From HGM04593 sp045661225 (GTDB lineage: Bacteria > Bacteroidota > Bacteroidia > Bacteroidales > Bacteroidaceae), in the NCBI GenBank assembly GCA_045661225.1, contig JAZRFF010000009.1:1-64000 (forward strand): 64,000 nucleotides of DNA, in the 5' to 3' direction. Of this stretch, positions 51,822 to 60,722 are shown one piece after another; within the stretch, counting starts at the first letter, position 1, and each line of letters starts with the position of its first letter. The position numbers and the translations under genes were made by a program. The notes beneath the pieces were generated by a model that was not told where the DNA came from, ran no database searches, and saw only the letters and a program-made list of their open reading frames with translations.

Positions 51822-54440
51822 TCAGGCCTCGATAATTTCAAAGACCTTCTCAACAGCAGTCTTAAGTCCCTCGGGGTTCTTGCCGCCGGCCTGTGCAAAG
51901 TGTGCCTGTCCGCCACCACCGCCTTGCATTTCGCGGGCTGCCTGACCGACAATCTTTCCGGCGTTTATACCGCGCTCAACAAGGTCGGCGCTGGCCGAGA
52001 TTGTGAGCTGTGGCTTGTTGTTGTAAATACTTCCGACAACAACGAGAAGGTTCTCGGGCTGCTCCTGACGTAGCATAAATACAATATCTTTCACGGCATT
52101 TGGCGCAGCGGGGAGTATAGCCTTGATGTAACGTAAACCCTTCTCCTCCTTAATATCGCCCAGAAGTTTATCTTTTACGGCAACGGCCTTCTCCTTTGCA
52201 TACTCTTCAATCTCCTTCTTGAGCTCAACGTTCTCGGCAATAGATTTTGTGATGGCTGCCTTTAGGTTGGGAACGTTGTTGAAGAGGGCGTGAATCTCCT
52301 TCATTAGTCCTTGCAGTTTGTAAAGGTGGTTCTCGAGCGCTTCGCCAGTGATGGCCTCGATACGGCGTACGCCGGCTGCGACAGAACTTTCGGCAACAAT
52401 CTTGACCATTCCTATTTTTCCTGTCGATGAAGCGTGGGTTCCACCACAGAACTCTATTGATGTCCCGAACTGAACTACGCGTACGTGGTCACCGTATTTC
52501 TCGCCAAAGAGGGCAATGGCGCCCAATTTCTTGGCTTCCTCGATGGGAATATTGCGGTAGTCGGTAAGAGGAATATCCTGACGTATACGCTCGTTTACAA
52601 TGCGTTCTACCTGTTCAATTTCCTCGTCGGTTACCTTCTGGAAGTGCGAGAAGTCAAAGCGTATGGCATCGGGTGTCACGAGTGAGCCTTTCTGCTCGAC
52701 GTGTGTGCCAAGAACCTGACGCAACGCCTGGTCGAGCAGGTGGGTGCAAGAGTGGTTGGCTGCGCAGGCTGCACGCTTTTTCTTGTCAACCTCGGCGCTG
52801 AATGTTGCAGCGGGGTTGGCTGGCAGAGTCTTTGTTATGTGAATAGGGAGATTATTCTCTTTCTTTGTGTCTATAACCTCAATGCGCTCCTCTCCGCATA
52901 CAAGGTAACCGGTATCTCCTACCTGACCACCGCTCTCGGCATAGAACGGAGTCTCTTTTAGTACAATCTGGTAGAGTGTCTGGTTCTTCTGCTTTGTCTG
53001 GCGGTAGCGCAGGATTTGTGTTTCGTGCTCGGTGCAGTCGTAACCGACGAATGTGCAGTCGCCGTCGTTTACAGTAATCCAGTCTCCGTTTTCAACAGCG
53101 GCAGCATTGCGTGCGCGTGTCTTTTGCTTGAGCATCTCCTCGTCGAACTGTGCCATATTTACGCTTAGTCCGTTCTCGCGCAAAATGAGTTGTGTAAGGT
53201 CGATGGGGAAACCGTATGTGTCGTAGAGCGTGAAGGCTTCAACACCGCTGATTTCGCTGTTGCCGGCAGCCTTTGTACTTGCCATAATTTTATCGAGCAT
53301 CTGGATACCGGTGGCAAGAGTACGCAGGAATGACTCCTCTTCCTCCTTGATAACTTTGGTAATCAGCTCTTGCTGCTGACGTAACTCGGGATATGCGTCA
53401 CCCATATTCTCAATAAGCGTGGGTACTAACTTGTACATAAATGCCTGTTTCTGCTCAAGGAATGTGTAGCCGTAACGTACAGCGCGACGTAGTATTCGGC
53501 GTATCACATAGCCTGCTTTTGCGTTTGAAGGCAACTGGCCGTCGGTTATCGAGAATGATATAGTACGTATGTGGTCGGCAATAACACGCATAGCAATGTC
53601 TGTTTGTGCGTTGTCGCCGTATTTCTTGCCCGATATTTCTCCTATAGTGCCGATGATTGGCTGGAATACGTCGGTGTCGTAGTTCGAACGCTTGCCTTGT
53701 AGTGCCATACACAGACGCTCGAAGCCCATACCGGTGTCGATAACCTTTGCAGGAAGCTCCTCGAGGTGGCCGTCAGCCATACGGTTGTACTGCATAAATA
53801 CAAGGTTCCATATTTCAATAACCTGTGGGTGTGAACCGTTTACAAGGTCGCGTCCGGAAATGGCCGCACGCTCTTCGTCGCTACGCAAGTCGATGTGTAT
53901 CTCGCTGCAGGGGCCGCAAGGACCTGTGTCGCCCATCTCCCAGAAGTTGTCCTTGAGGTTTCCGTTGAGTATTCTGTCGGCAGGAAGGTGCTTTTCCCAT
54001 ATTGCTGCAGCCTCATTGTCTCGCTCAAGACCTTCGCTTGCTGCGCCCTCGAACACTGTGGCGTACAGACGATTGGGGTCGAGTTTTACAACTTCGGTAA
54101 GGTACTCCCAAGCCCAGTCGATGGCTTCTTGTTTGAAGTAGTCACCGAATGACCAGTTTCCGAGCATCTCGAACATTGTGTGGTGGTAGGTGTCGTGACC
54201 AACCTCCTCAAGGTCGTTGTGCTTTCCGCTTACTCGCAAACATTTTTGTGAATCGGCCACGCGCTTGCTCTTGGCGGGGCTGTTGCCCAGGATAATATCT
54301 TTAAACTGGTTCATACCTGCGTTGGTGAACATCAGCGTGGGGTCGTCTTTGACAACCATAGGAGCCGAGGGTACAATGAGGTGTTCCTTCTGCTCGAAGA
54401 ATTTTTTAAATGATTCTCTAATCTCTTTAGATGTGAGCAT
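51822..54440 (-). CDS. alaS: Alanine--tRNA ligase
   Basis: AlaRS charges tRNA-Ala and edits mischarged Ser and Gly. The 872-residue protein contains the class II catalytic domain at its N-terminus (SAPMVVKDDPTLMFTNAGMN near 24; GRDLVNGSHPQVIEIWNLVF near 195), the editing domain with zinc ligands HSCTHLLDQAL (near 564) and CGGTHASSTG (near 665), and the C-Ala domain ending in GGGGGQAHFAQAGG. It is monocistronic. The -7 box TAACTTTG (minus strand, 54526-54533) is a likely promoter. Confidence 0.97.
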   Translation of the reverse strand: MLTSKEIRESFKKFFEQKEHLIVPSAPMVVKDDPTLMFTNAGMNQFKDIILGNSPAKSKRVADSQKCLRVSGKHNDLEEVGHDTYHHTMFEMLGNWSFGDYFKQEAIDWAWEYLTEVVKLDPNRLYATVFEGAASEGLERDNEAAAIWEKHLPADRILNGNLKDNFWEMGDTGPCGPCSEIHIDLRSDEERAAISGRDLVNGSHPQVIEIWNLVFMQYNRMADGHLEELPAKVIDTGMGFERLCMALQGKRSNYDTDVFQPIIGTIGEISGKKYGDNAQTDIAMRVIADHIRTISFSITDGQLPSNAKAGYVIRRILRRAVRYGYTFLEQKQAFMYKLVPTLIENMGDAYPELRQQQELITKVIKEEEESFLRTLATGIQMLDKIMASTKAAGNSEISGVEAFTLYDTYGFPIDLTQLILRENGLSVNMAQFDEEMLKQKTRARNAAAVENGDWITVNDGDCTFVGYDCTEHETQILRYRQTKQKNQTLYQIVLKETPFYAESGGQVGDTGYLVCGEERIEVIDTKKENNLPIHITKTLPANPAATFSAEVDKKKRAACAANHSCTHLLDQALRQVLGTHVEQKGSLVTPDAIRFDFSHFQKVTDEEIEQVERIVNERIRQDIPLTDYRNIPIEEAKKLGAIALFGEKYGDHVRVVQFGTSIEFCGGTHASSTGKIGMVKIVAESSVAAGVRRIEAITGEALENHLYKLQGLMKEIHALFNNVPNLKAAITKSIAENVELKKEIEEYAKEKAVAVKDKLLGDIKEEKGLRYIKAILPAAPNAVKDIVFMLRQEQPENLLVVVGSIYNNKPQLTISASADLVERGINAGKIVGQAAREMQGGGGGQAHFAQAGGKNPEGLKTAVEKVFEIIEA

Positions 54441-54525
54441 ATTTTTTAGTTTTTAATTGTTTTTTACTTTGCTTTGCGCCTTGTTTGTTTTAAAGGTATC
54501 AGATGTGTTCTGCTTTGCGCGGGCG

Positions 54526-54533
54526 CAAAGTTA
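54526..54533 (-). promoter_or_regulatory. -7 promoter box for alaS
   Basis: The minus strand reads TAACTTTG, an exact TAnnTTTG match. The box is the start of a short palindrome (CTTTGCGC at 54513-54520 with GCGCAAAG at 54523-54530), so the transcript would begin within or just after a GC hairpin. Confidence 0.45.
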
Positions 54534-54637
54534 CAAAATTTAAATGAAAAAGCCCCTTCTCGCTCTAATATAATTCGTATCCCAAGTGTTAATTATGCAA
54601 CTTCGGGTGTTAAACAATTTAAAAGCCTCTGCAGGAG

Positions 54638-54669
54638 TTTGCAGTTGTTTTTTGTTTTTTGTATCTTTG
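54638..54669 (+). promoter_or_regulatory. Consensus promoter for the M23 peptidase-merR operon
   Basis: This is the best promoter in the window: the -33 box TTTG at 54638-54641, a 20-base spacer and the -7 box TATCTTTG at 54662-54669, all exact matches to the Bacteroidota consensus. Transcription should begin near 54677. Confidence 0.75.
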
Positions 54670-54793
54670 CAGTAAACCACGGAACACTTTGTGTCTGCTG
54701 TAAAAAAAACAAAGTAGGCTTTGTGTGTCTCGCTCGTTTGTCGGCATCTTTGCACTAAAGTGTAAAAACTGCGTGCCGGAATAGTTTAAATTG
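54662..54793 (+). promoter_or_regulatory. Leader element of the M23 gene, homologous to the purL leader
   Basis: From the -7 box onward the sequence aligns with 30929-31063: GTAAACC, ACTTTG, CTTTG at 54719-54723, TGTCTCGC at 54726-54733 (64 bases from the box start, against 63 in purL), GTTTG, then CTGCGTGCCGG near 54769-54779 and TTTAAATTG. A 6-bp hairpin (54709-54714 with 54719-54724) sits at the same place as the purL hairpin, with an A-T pair where purL has G-C. The function is unknown. Confidence 0.45.
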
Positions 54794-54797
54794 TCCG

Positions 54798-55778
54798 ATG
54801 GGAAAGAAGAAAGTCTATTACATATTCAACCCCGACACAAGAACCTATGACCGTGTCTACCCGAACTTTGCACAAAAGTTCTTGACTCTGTTGCGCCGTT
54901 TCTTCTACTATGTGATTTTTGGAGGAGTGTCGTTTCTGCTCTTTTCGTTAGTGTTTCAGGAACCAACCGTACAGGAGTTCGAGAATGAGAATTCCCAGCT
55001 TCTTGCTCAGTACGAAATTCTCTCACAGCGTCTCGACAAAGCCTTGCTCGTGCAACAGGATATACAACAACGCGATGATAATCTTTACCGCGTGATGCTC
55101 GATGCGGAACCAATCGCATCATCGTTGCGTAACGCCGGGTATGCCGGAACCAACCGTTACGATGAGCTTTTGAAAATGGAAAATTCGGAGCTTCTTGTCG
55201 AAAATACCCAGAAGCTTGACCTGCTCGAGAAACAACTGTATTTACAAATAAAATCTTTTGACGAGATTGTAGCTCTTAATAATGAGGCCGAGGACCGTAT
55301 TCATCACACGCCATCGATACAACCCATTGCCAATCGCGACCTTAAACGTACCGCTTCGGGTTACGGCTATCGCGTTGACCCGGTGTACAACATACGTACC
55401 TTTCATCGTGGTATGGATTTTGCGTGCGATAAAAAAACTCCCGTCTATGCCACAGCCGACGGTGTTGTCGAGAGTGCTAAATGGCAGCGTGGTTACGGAT
55501 ATACGGTTGTTATTGACCACGGCTATGGTTACAAGACTCTTTATGCACATCTGCTCGACCGCAAGTTCCTTGTTAAGCCCGGTCAGAAAGTTGTGCGTGG
55601 CGAGCAGATAGCTTTAAGCGGGAATTCAGGTAAAAGTACCGGTCCTCATCTGCACTACGAGGTTATAGTGAAAGGACAACACGTAAATCCGGTAAACTAC
55701 TATTTTATGGACCTTGACGCCGATGGATACGACCAAATGTTGCAGATGGCCGAGAATCACGGAAAAATGTACGACTAA
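54798..55778 (+). CDS. M23 family zinc metallopeptidase, membrane-anchored
   Basis: The 326-residue protein has one membrane helix (about 36-54), a long coiled coil (about 57-165) and a C-terminal LytM domain. The zinc site is visible: His203 and Asp207 (FHRGMDFACD), and the HLH motif at 284-286 (GPHLHYEV). His251 (LYAHL) is the other conserved active-site residue. This layout is that of cell-wall hydrolases or their regulators. MerR follows after 1 base. Confidence 0.92.
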   Translation: MGKKKVYYIFNPDTRTYDRVYPNFAQKFLTLLRRFFYYVIFGGVSFLLFSLVFQEPTVQEFENENSQLLAQYEILSQRLDKALLVQQDIQQRDDNLYRVMLDAEPIASSLRNAGYAGTNRYDELLKMENSELLVENTQKLDLLEKQLYLQIKSFDEIVALNNEAEDRIHHTPSIQPIANRDLKRTASGYGYRVDPVYNIRTFHRGMDFACDKKTPVYATADGVVESAKWQRGYGYTVVIDHGYGYKTLYAHLLDRKFLVKPGQKVVRGEQIALSGNSGKSTGPHLHYEVIVKGQHVNPVNYYFMDLDADGYDQMLQMAENHGKMYD

Positions 55779-55779
55779 T

Positions 55780-56130
55780 ATGGCATTAAACAAGAATAAA
55801 GATTTAAAGATGTATTACTCCATAAAGGAGGTTGCGGCTGAACTGTCGGTAACAGAGACTACTTTGCGTTACTGGGAGAGCGTGTTCCCGCAAGTGGCAC
55901 CTTATAAGGGTGCGAACGGTGTGCGTCGTTATACAAAAGAGGATATTAAAACTTTACGCACCATATACCATCTTGTCAAGGAACGTGGCCTGACCTTGTC
56001 CGGTGCTAAAAAACAGTTTAAAATGGGTGGTCCCAAAGAGGCCGATGTCAATAAAGGTGAGATAATTGACCGCCTGAAGATGGTGCGCGAGGAGTTGCTT
56101 GGGTTAAAAGCACAGTTGGACGCGCTGTAA
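55780..56130 (+). CDS. MerR family transcriptional regulator
   Basis: The 116-residue protein has a MerR helix-turn-helix at about residues 12-80 (YYSIKEVAAELSVTETTLRY and NGVRRYTKEDIKTLRTIYHL). A long helix at the C-terminus (about 90-116) would form the dimer coil. There is no C-terminal effector domain, so the ligand, if any, is not apparent. The start is the ATG at 55780, 1 base after the M23 stop; a longer frame from 55714 runs inside the M23 gene and is unlikely. It is co-transcribed with the peptidase. Confidence 0.9.
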   Translation: MALNKNKDLKMYYSIKEVAAELSVTETTLRYWESVFPQVAPYKGANGVRRYTKEDIKTLRTIYHLVKERGLTLSGAKKQFKMGGPKEADVNKGEIIDRLKMVREELLGLKAQLDAL

Positions 56131-56166
56131 AGGTGTGTGTGGGCTTGACCGATATTAGCGGAATTT

Positions 56167-56199
56167 AAAAAAAGTTGATGCGACGCATCAACTTTTTTT
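56167..56199. terminator. Terminator between merR and rel
   Basis: A 16-bp perfect stem (56167-56182 with 56184-56199, core AGTTGATGCG) around a single base carries an A7 run on the left and a T7 run on the right. It can end both the merR transcript and the minus-strand par-rel operon, whose last stop is at 56294. Confidence 0.88.
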
Positions 56200-56293
56200 A
56201 ATACGGTTCTCAGGGTATTTAAATATGTACGCCTGCACGTGTGCCCGCGCATAATAGGGCTGTCGGTATTGCGATAGTGAAGCCCCAAAAGTG

Positions 56294-58525
56294 TCAGTCT
56301 ATTCGCGCAATGGCCTTTATGTTGTTTATTTTCTTGAGCTTGTCGCAAATGTTCTTTACGTCATCGACGTCGTGTACATTTATCCAGAATGTACCTTCGA
56401 AAATTCCATTATTGCTCTCAATATGTATCTTCTGAATATTAACATTCAATTGCTGGTATATAATGGTGGTAATCTCGTGCAGTACGCCCATATCGTCAAT
56501 ACCCTTTATTTGAATGGGGACAACAAAATACAGTTGTTTGTGTGTCTCCCATTTTGCTGCAAGAATCCTGTCACCGTGACTGCTCTTTAGGGTGTTGGCC
56601 ACAGGACAGCTGCGCTTGTGAATGACTATATGTTTATCGTCGTCGTAATAACCCAACACGTCGTCGCCGGGAATGGGGTGGCAACAGTCTGCAATAACGT
56701 AGCTGTTTTTTAAGTTGTCGTCGGTGAGGTTTATGGCTTTCTTGCGGTCTATGCTCTCGTGTGTGCGGGTTTCGGTTGCCTCTTTTTTCTTGTCGCGATT
56801 AAAGGAAAATAGTGACTGGAAACTGAACTTTTTGTTACCCAAAAGTTCGTCTTTGTCATTTTCGCCCAATATTACGCTGCCTTTGCCTATGGCTGTAAGC
56901 AGTTCGTCACGATCTTTCAGTTTATGCAACTTCCACAGTTTTTCAATGTTGCCTAAATGGTTGCCAAGTCCTTCTTGCTCAAGGAAGATTCTTAGCTTTT
57001 CCTCACCTTCGTGCTGTAGCAGACGTTGCTGGCGACGTAGCGCAGCCTGTATTTTTGTGCGTGCTTTAGCTGTGGTTACAAATGAGAGCCAGCTTTCATC
57101 GACGCGCGGAGCGTTGGAGGTCAGTATCTCTACCTGGTCGCCGCTTTGAAGCTGGTGGCTCATCGGGACAAGCTTATGGTTGACTTTGGCGCCTATGCAG
57201 TGGTTGCCAAGGAAGGTGTGTATGCTGTACGCGAGGTCTAATGCGGTGCAGTTCTGCGGCATTGTCTTTATCTCGCCCTTTGGGGTGAATACAAAAATCT
57301 CGGTGGCGTACAGGTTTAGTTTTATTGTGTCGAGAAAGTCGAGGGCGTTTGGCTGTGGGTCGTCGAGAATCTCCTTGATGGTGTGTAGCCAGTTGTCTAA
57401 CTGGTCGTCGTTCGATGTCTCGCCCCGGCTTTTGTACTTCCAGTGTGCCGCGATACCTTTCTCGGCAACCTCGTTCATCTTCTCGCTTCTTATTTGTACT
57501 TCAATCCATTCGCCTCGCTGGCTCATAAAAGTGGCGTGAAGGGCCTTGTAGCCGTTGGTGCGCGGCTTGTTTACCCAATCGCGCAGACGGTCGGGGTGGG
57601 CGTTGTATAGCTTTGTCAATGCTATATATATGTCGAAGCACTCATTATTCTCGTCTTTGCCTTCGCGTGGAGTAAATATTATGCGTACGGCGAGTATGTC
57701 AAAAATATCCTCGAAGGCAACGTGCTTTTTCTGCATCTTGTTCCAGATGGAATAGGGCGATTTTACGCGCCCTATTATGCGGTAGTCGAGCCCCATAGCA
57801 TCAAGCTTTTCGCATATAGGCTGTGTGAATTCCGTGTATAGAATGTCACGCTCCTGCTGGGTCTTTTCAATTTTCTTCTCGATGCGGGCGTACTCCTCGG
57901 GGTGCTCGTATTTGAAACTTAGGTTCTCGAGTTCTGTCTTAATCTTGCTCAGACCTAAACGATAAGCAATGGGGGCGTATATATAAAGTGTCTCGCCGGC
58001 AATCTTGTACTGCTTGTTTACTTGCATAAACTCGAGTGTACGCATATTGTGCAGCCGGTCGGCAATCTTAATCAATATTACGCGTATGTCCTCGCTCATT
58101 GTGAGCAGTAATTTCTTGAAATTCTCGGCCTGTTCCGAGGCGTGGGCGCCGAACACTCCGCCGGCAATTTTTGTGAGACCGTTGACAATTTCGGCAATCT
58201 TGTCACCGAACAGGTTTCTTATGTCATCGACAGTGTAGTCGGTATCTTCGACAACGTCGTGAAGAAGCGCTGCGCATATAGATGTCGAGCCTAACCCAAT
58301 CTCCTTGCAAACAATGCGTGCCACCGCGAGCGGGTGCATAATATATGGCTCTCCGCTGTGACGGCGTACACCTTTGTGTGCCTGACGCGCAAAGTTAAAG
58401 GCCTTGGTGATGAGTTCTACCTTCTTGCGGTGTTGCGATGCAAGGTATATGTCGAGCAACTCCTTGAAGGCTGCGTTTATTGCAGCTTCTTCATCTAAAT
58501 GTCTTTTCTCCTCGTAGTTGTCCAT
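56294..58525 (-). CDS. rel: Bifunctional (p)ppGpp synthetase/hydrolase, RelA/SpoT family
   Basis: The enzyme makes and degrades (p)ppGpp in the stringent response. The 743-residue protein has an intact HD hydrolase site (His89-Asp90 and Glu93-Asp94 in LLHDVVEDTD), a synthetase domain (RVKSPYSIWNKMQKKH near 257 and DILAVRIIF), a TGS domain (VFTPKGEIKTMPQNCTALD near 395) and a C-terminal ACT domain (about 670-743). It is the last gene of the parA-parB-DUF5683-mltD operon, 2 bases after the mltD-like gene. Confidence 0.95.
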   Translation of the reverse strand: MDNYEEKRHLDEEAAINAAFKELLDIYLASQHRKKVELITKAFNFARQAHKGVRRHSGEPYIMHPLAVARIVCKEIGLGSTSICAALLHDVVEDTDYTVDDIRNLFGDKIAEIVNGLTKIAGGVFGAHASEQAENFKKLLLTMSEDIRVILIKIADRLHNMRTLEFMQVNKQYKIAGETLYIYAPIAYRLGLSKIKTELENLSFKYEHPEEYARIEKKIEKTQQERDILYTEFTQPICEKLDAMGLDYRIIGRVKSPYSIWNKMQKKHVAFEDIFDILAVRIIFTPREGKDENNECFDIYIALTKLYNAHPDRLRDWVNKPRTNGYKALHATFMSQRGEWIEVQIRSEKMNEVAEKGIAAHWKYKSRGETSNDDQLDNWLHTIKEILDDPQPNALDFLDTIKLNLYATEIFVFTPKGEIKTMPQNCTALDLAYSIHTFLGNHCIGAKVNHKLVPMSHQLQSGDQVEILTSNAPRVDESWLSFVTTAKARTKIQAALRRQQRLLQHEGEEKLRIFLEQEGLGNHLGNIEKLWKLHKLKDRDELLTAIGKGSVILGENDKDELLGNKKFSFQSLFSFNRDKKKEATETRTHESIDRKKAINLTDDNLKNSYVIADCCHPIPGDDVLGYYDDDKHIVIHKRSCPVANTLKSSHGDRILAAKWETHKQLYFVVPIQIKGIDDMGVLHEITTIIYQQLNVNIQKIHIESNNGIFEGTFWINVHDVDDVKNICDKLKKINNIKAIARID

Positions 58526-58527
58526 AC

Positions 58528-59892
58528 TTACTTGTATATCTTGAGAATTTTACCGGCTCGTATATTGCTGTTACGCATATTATTCCACTTCATAATTTGC
58601 TTGACCTTTACCCTGTATTTGAGGGCTATGCCTCCCAATGTCTCGCCGTTCTTTATTTTGTGGCGTATGAGGTTGCCTGTGCCGTCGTCGTTCTTTTTTG
58701 CATCGCTTAGCATCTTGGCAATGTTCGCTTCGGGGAAGAATTCTGCAACTTTGTAGTTGTATATACTGTCTTCGTTCTCAATGAACTTTGCTATGACGTC
58801 GTTACGCAGACGCAGAACGTATGTTTCATTGGCACCGGGGATTATCTCCTTTAGGTACTGCGGGTTGAGCGCTCTTATCTCTTCAATGTCGGCTCCGCAA
58901 ACATCTGCAATCTGCCTGAAGTGCAAGTTCTTGCTGATGTGTATGGTGTCGGTGCTTATGGGAACATTGGGCTCCATTGGGCAAATGCCGTGGTCCTCGT
59001 AGTATGTCATAATGTAGTTTGCGGCAATGAACCCCGGTAGGTATCCGCGTGTCTCTCGTGGCAACCAAGGGTATATCTGCCAGAAGTCGGTCTTGCCGCC
59101 TGAGCGTTTTATGGCTTTGTTTACATTGCCTGGACCACAGTTGTAGGCCGCAATGGCAAGCTCCCAGCTGTTGAACATATTGTATAAGTCCTTTAAGTAG
59201 CTGAGTGCTGCTCTTGTCGACTTTATCGGGTCGAAACGCTCGTCTATGTAGTTGTTCGATTTTAGTCCGTACTGTTTGGCCGTGAAGAACATAAACTGCC
59301 ATAATCCTTTGGCTCCCATTCTGGATTTTGCCTTGGGGTTCATAGCCGATTCTATTATAGGCAGATATTTTAATTCGTGCGGAATCTCAAGGCGGTCTAT
59401 CTCGGTCTCAATCATTGGCAGATAGAACTCCGATATTCCGAGCAGGAATGACACTTGTGAGCGGTTCTTTGTATAGCGGTCGATACAGGTGCGTACGGCT
59501 TTGTTGTATGGCATTCGCACAACCGACGGAATGCTGACAAGGCGTTTGGCATACATAGTGTCGGTCATTACGATATTCTCCCAGCCTTCGGCGTTGCAGT
59601 CGAGTTTCTTTAGCAGCGTGCGTGCCTGCCAACTGTCGAGAATGCTGTCGGTATCGGCTGTCAAACTCTCGGGAATGTCGAACTTGTAAGCGTCGACGGC
59701 AGTAGTGTCAATTTCGTACTTTAGTTCTGTGGCAATCTCCTCTCCGTCCCAAATATTGCTTTGTGTCTCACTTGTGTATGCACTCTCTTCGACACTCTCT
59801 TTGTTGGAATTTGTCTTTTTTACAACGCTGCACGACACGAGTATTGTTATGGCGAGTATTGTAATTATTATTTTGCTTGTATGATGTTTCAT
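58528..59892 (-). CDS. mltD: Membrane-bound lytic transglycosylase D-like lipoprotein with LysM
   Basis: The enzyme cleaves peptidoglycan glycan strands. The 454-residue protein has a lipoprotein signal (ITILVSC, Cys21), an SLT domain with Glu181 as catalytic acid (LPIIESAMNPKAKSRMGAKG) and the LWQFM and AAYNCGPGNVNKAI motifs, and a C-terminal LysM repeat (about 408-453; IKNGETLGGIALKYRVKVKQ). A second, weaker LysM-like segment may lie at about 318-365. It is 2 bases from both neighbours. Confidence 0.92.
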   Translation of the reverse strand: MKHHTSKIIITILAITILVSCSVVKKTNSNKESVEESAYTSETQSNIWDGEEIATELKYEIDTTAVDAYKFDIPESLTADTDSILDSWQARTLLKKLDCNAEGWENIVMTDTMYAKRLVSIPSVVRMPYNKAVRTCIDRYTKNRSQVSFLLGISEFYLPMIETEIDRLEIPHELKYLPIIESAMNPKAKSRMGAKGLWQFMFFTAKQYGLKSNNYIDERFDPIKSTRAALSYLKDLYNMFNSWELAIAAYNCGPGNVNKAIKRSGGKTDFWQIYPWLPRETRGYLPGFIAANYIMTYYEDHGICPMEPNVPISTDTIHISKNLHFRQIADVCGADIEEIRALNPQYLKEIIPGANETYVLRLRNDVIAKFIENEDSIYNYKVAEFFPEANIAKMLSDAKKNDDGTGNLIRHKIKNGETLGGIALKYRVKVKQIMKWNNMRNSNIRAGKILKIYK

Positions 59893-59894
59893 TG

Positions 59895-60716
59895 TTAGAA
59901 TGTGATATTGAGATTGAGACCGTAATAATCTTTGTTGTTGAAGAGCTCGCTTTCGCCCTTCATCATCTGTGGCTCAATGGAAAGGTTAATGTCATCGGCA
60001 ATGTCAAATGTGGCCAGTTGCGCATCGACGTAGGCGTCTATTACCGATACTGCATATACACCAATAAACACAAATATACTCATATCTCTCCAGCGGCGGT
60101 AACGGTCCTTCCTGCGTTTAAAGACGCTTTTCAAATAATCCTTATTGGCTTCGAAATTAAAGCCCGGACGGAAAAAATCCTTGAAAGAGTCGGTGTTCGG
60201 GTCGCTGTCCATAATGTCAAGGTAGGCCTGACGGTAGTCTTTGTACATCTGTCCGTTCCAGTTATAGGCGTACAGGCAACCTACGAACCCGCCGTACACA
60301 ATTGGCAATTTCCAGAACTTGCGGTTGTACATCTGGCCGGCGCCTGGGAATACAAGTGCCAGCCACAGTGCTTTCTGCGGGTCGGGCTTGCGGAATGTAA
60401 TATTTTCCGCTCCGTTCCCGACAACAGCGCGCTTCCTTGCGACTATGCTGCTGTCCGATGGAAGAGTGGGCGCAGTATTCTGCATAGCCTTGTATGTGCT
60501 GTCAAGTGCTATGGAGTCGCTTTTTGTAAATATTATGGGTGTGGCGGTATCGGCAATCGTCGTGCGGCGCATTGTTGCAATGCTTGCAGAATCGCTCTTT
60601 TCTTTTGCGGGTTGTATTGCGAGCGTATTCTTCTCCTGTGCAGTTGCCGATAGCGCAGCAAATGCCAGGATAAATGCAGCGATAATGAGCCTGTATGTCG
60701 ATAGGGTACGTAACAC
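59895..60716 (-). CDS. DUF5683 family membrane protein
   Basis: The 273-residue protein has a signal-like helix (residues 8-26), a Ser/Thr/Asp-rich linker (about 30-100) and a conserved domain from about 115 (DPQKALWLALVFPGAGQMYN), followed by two membrane segments (about 136-155 and 208-228). Genes of this type lie between parB and the lytic transglycosylase in other Bacteroidales. The function is unknown. It is 6 bases after parB. Confidence 0.85.
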   Translation of the reverse strand: MLRTLSTYRLIIAAFILAFAALSATAQEKNTLAIQPAKEKSDSASIATMRRTTIADTATPIIFTKSDSIALDSTYKAMQNTAPTLPSDSSIVARKRAVVGNGAENITFRKPDPQKALWLALVFPGAGQMYNRKFWKLPIVYGGFVGCLYAYNWNGQMYKDYRQAYLDIMDSDPNTDSFKDFFRPGFNFEANKDYLKSVFKRRKDRYRRWRDMSIFVFIGVYAVSVIDAYVDAQLATFDIADDINLSIEPQMMKGESELFNNKDYYGLNLNITF

Positions 60717-60722
60717 TCTCTA

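Noticed and set aside
55714..55779. Longer start for the MerR regulator at 55714
   Set aside because: The extra 22 residues lie inside the M23 gene and have no regulator character; the ATG at 55780 follows the M23 stop directly.
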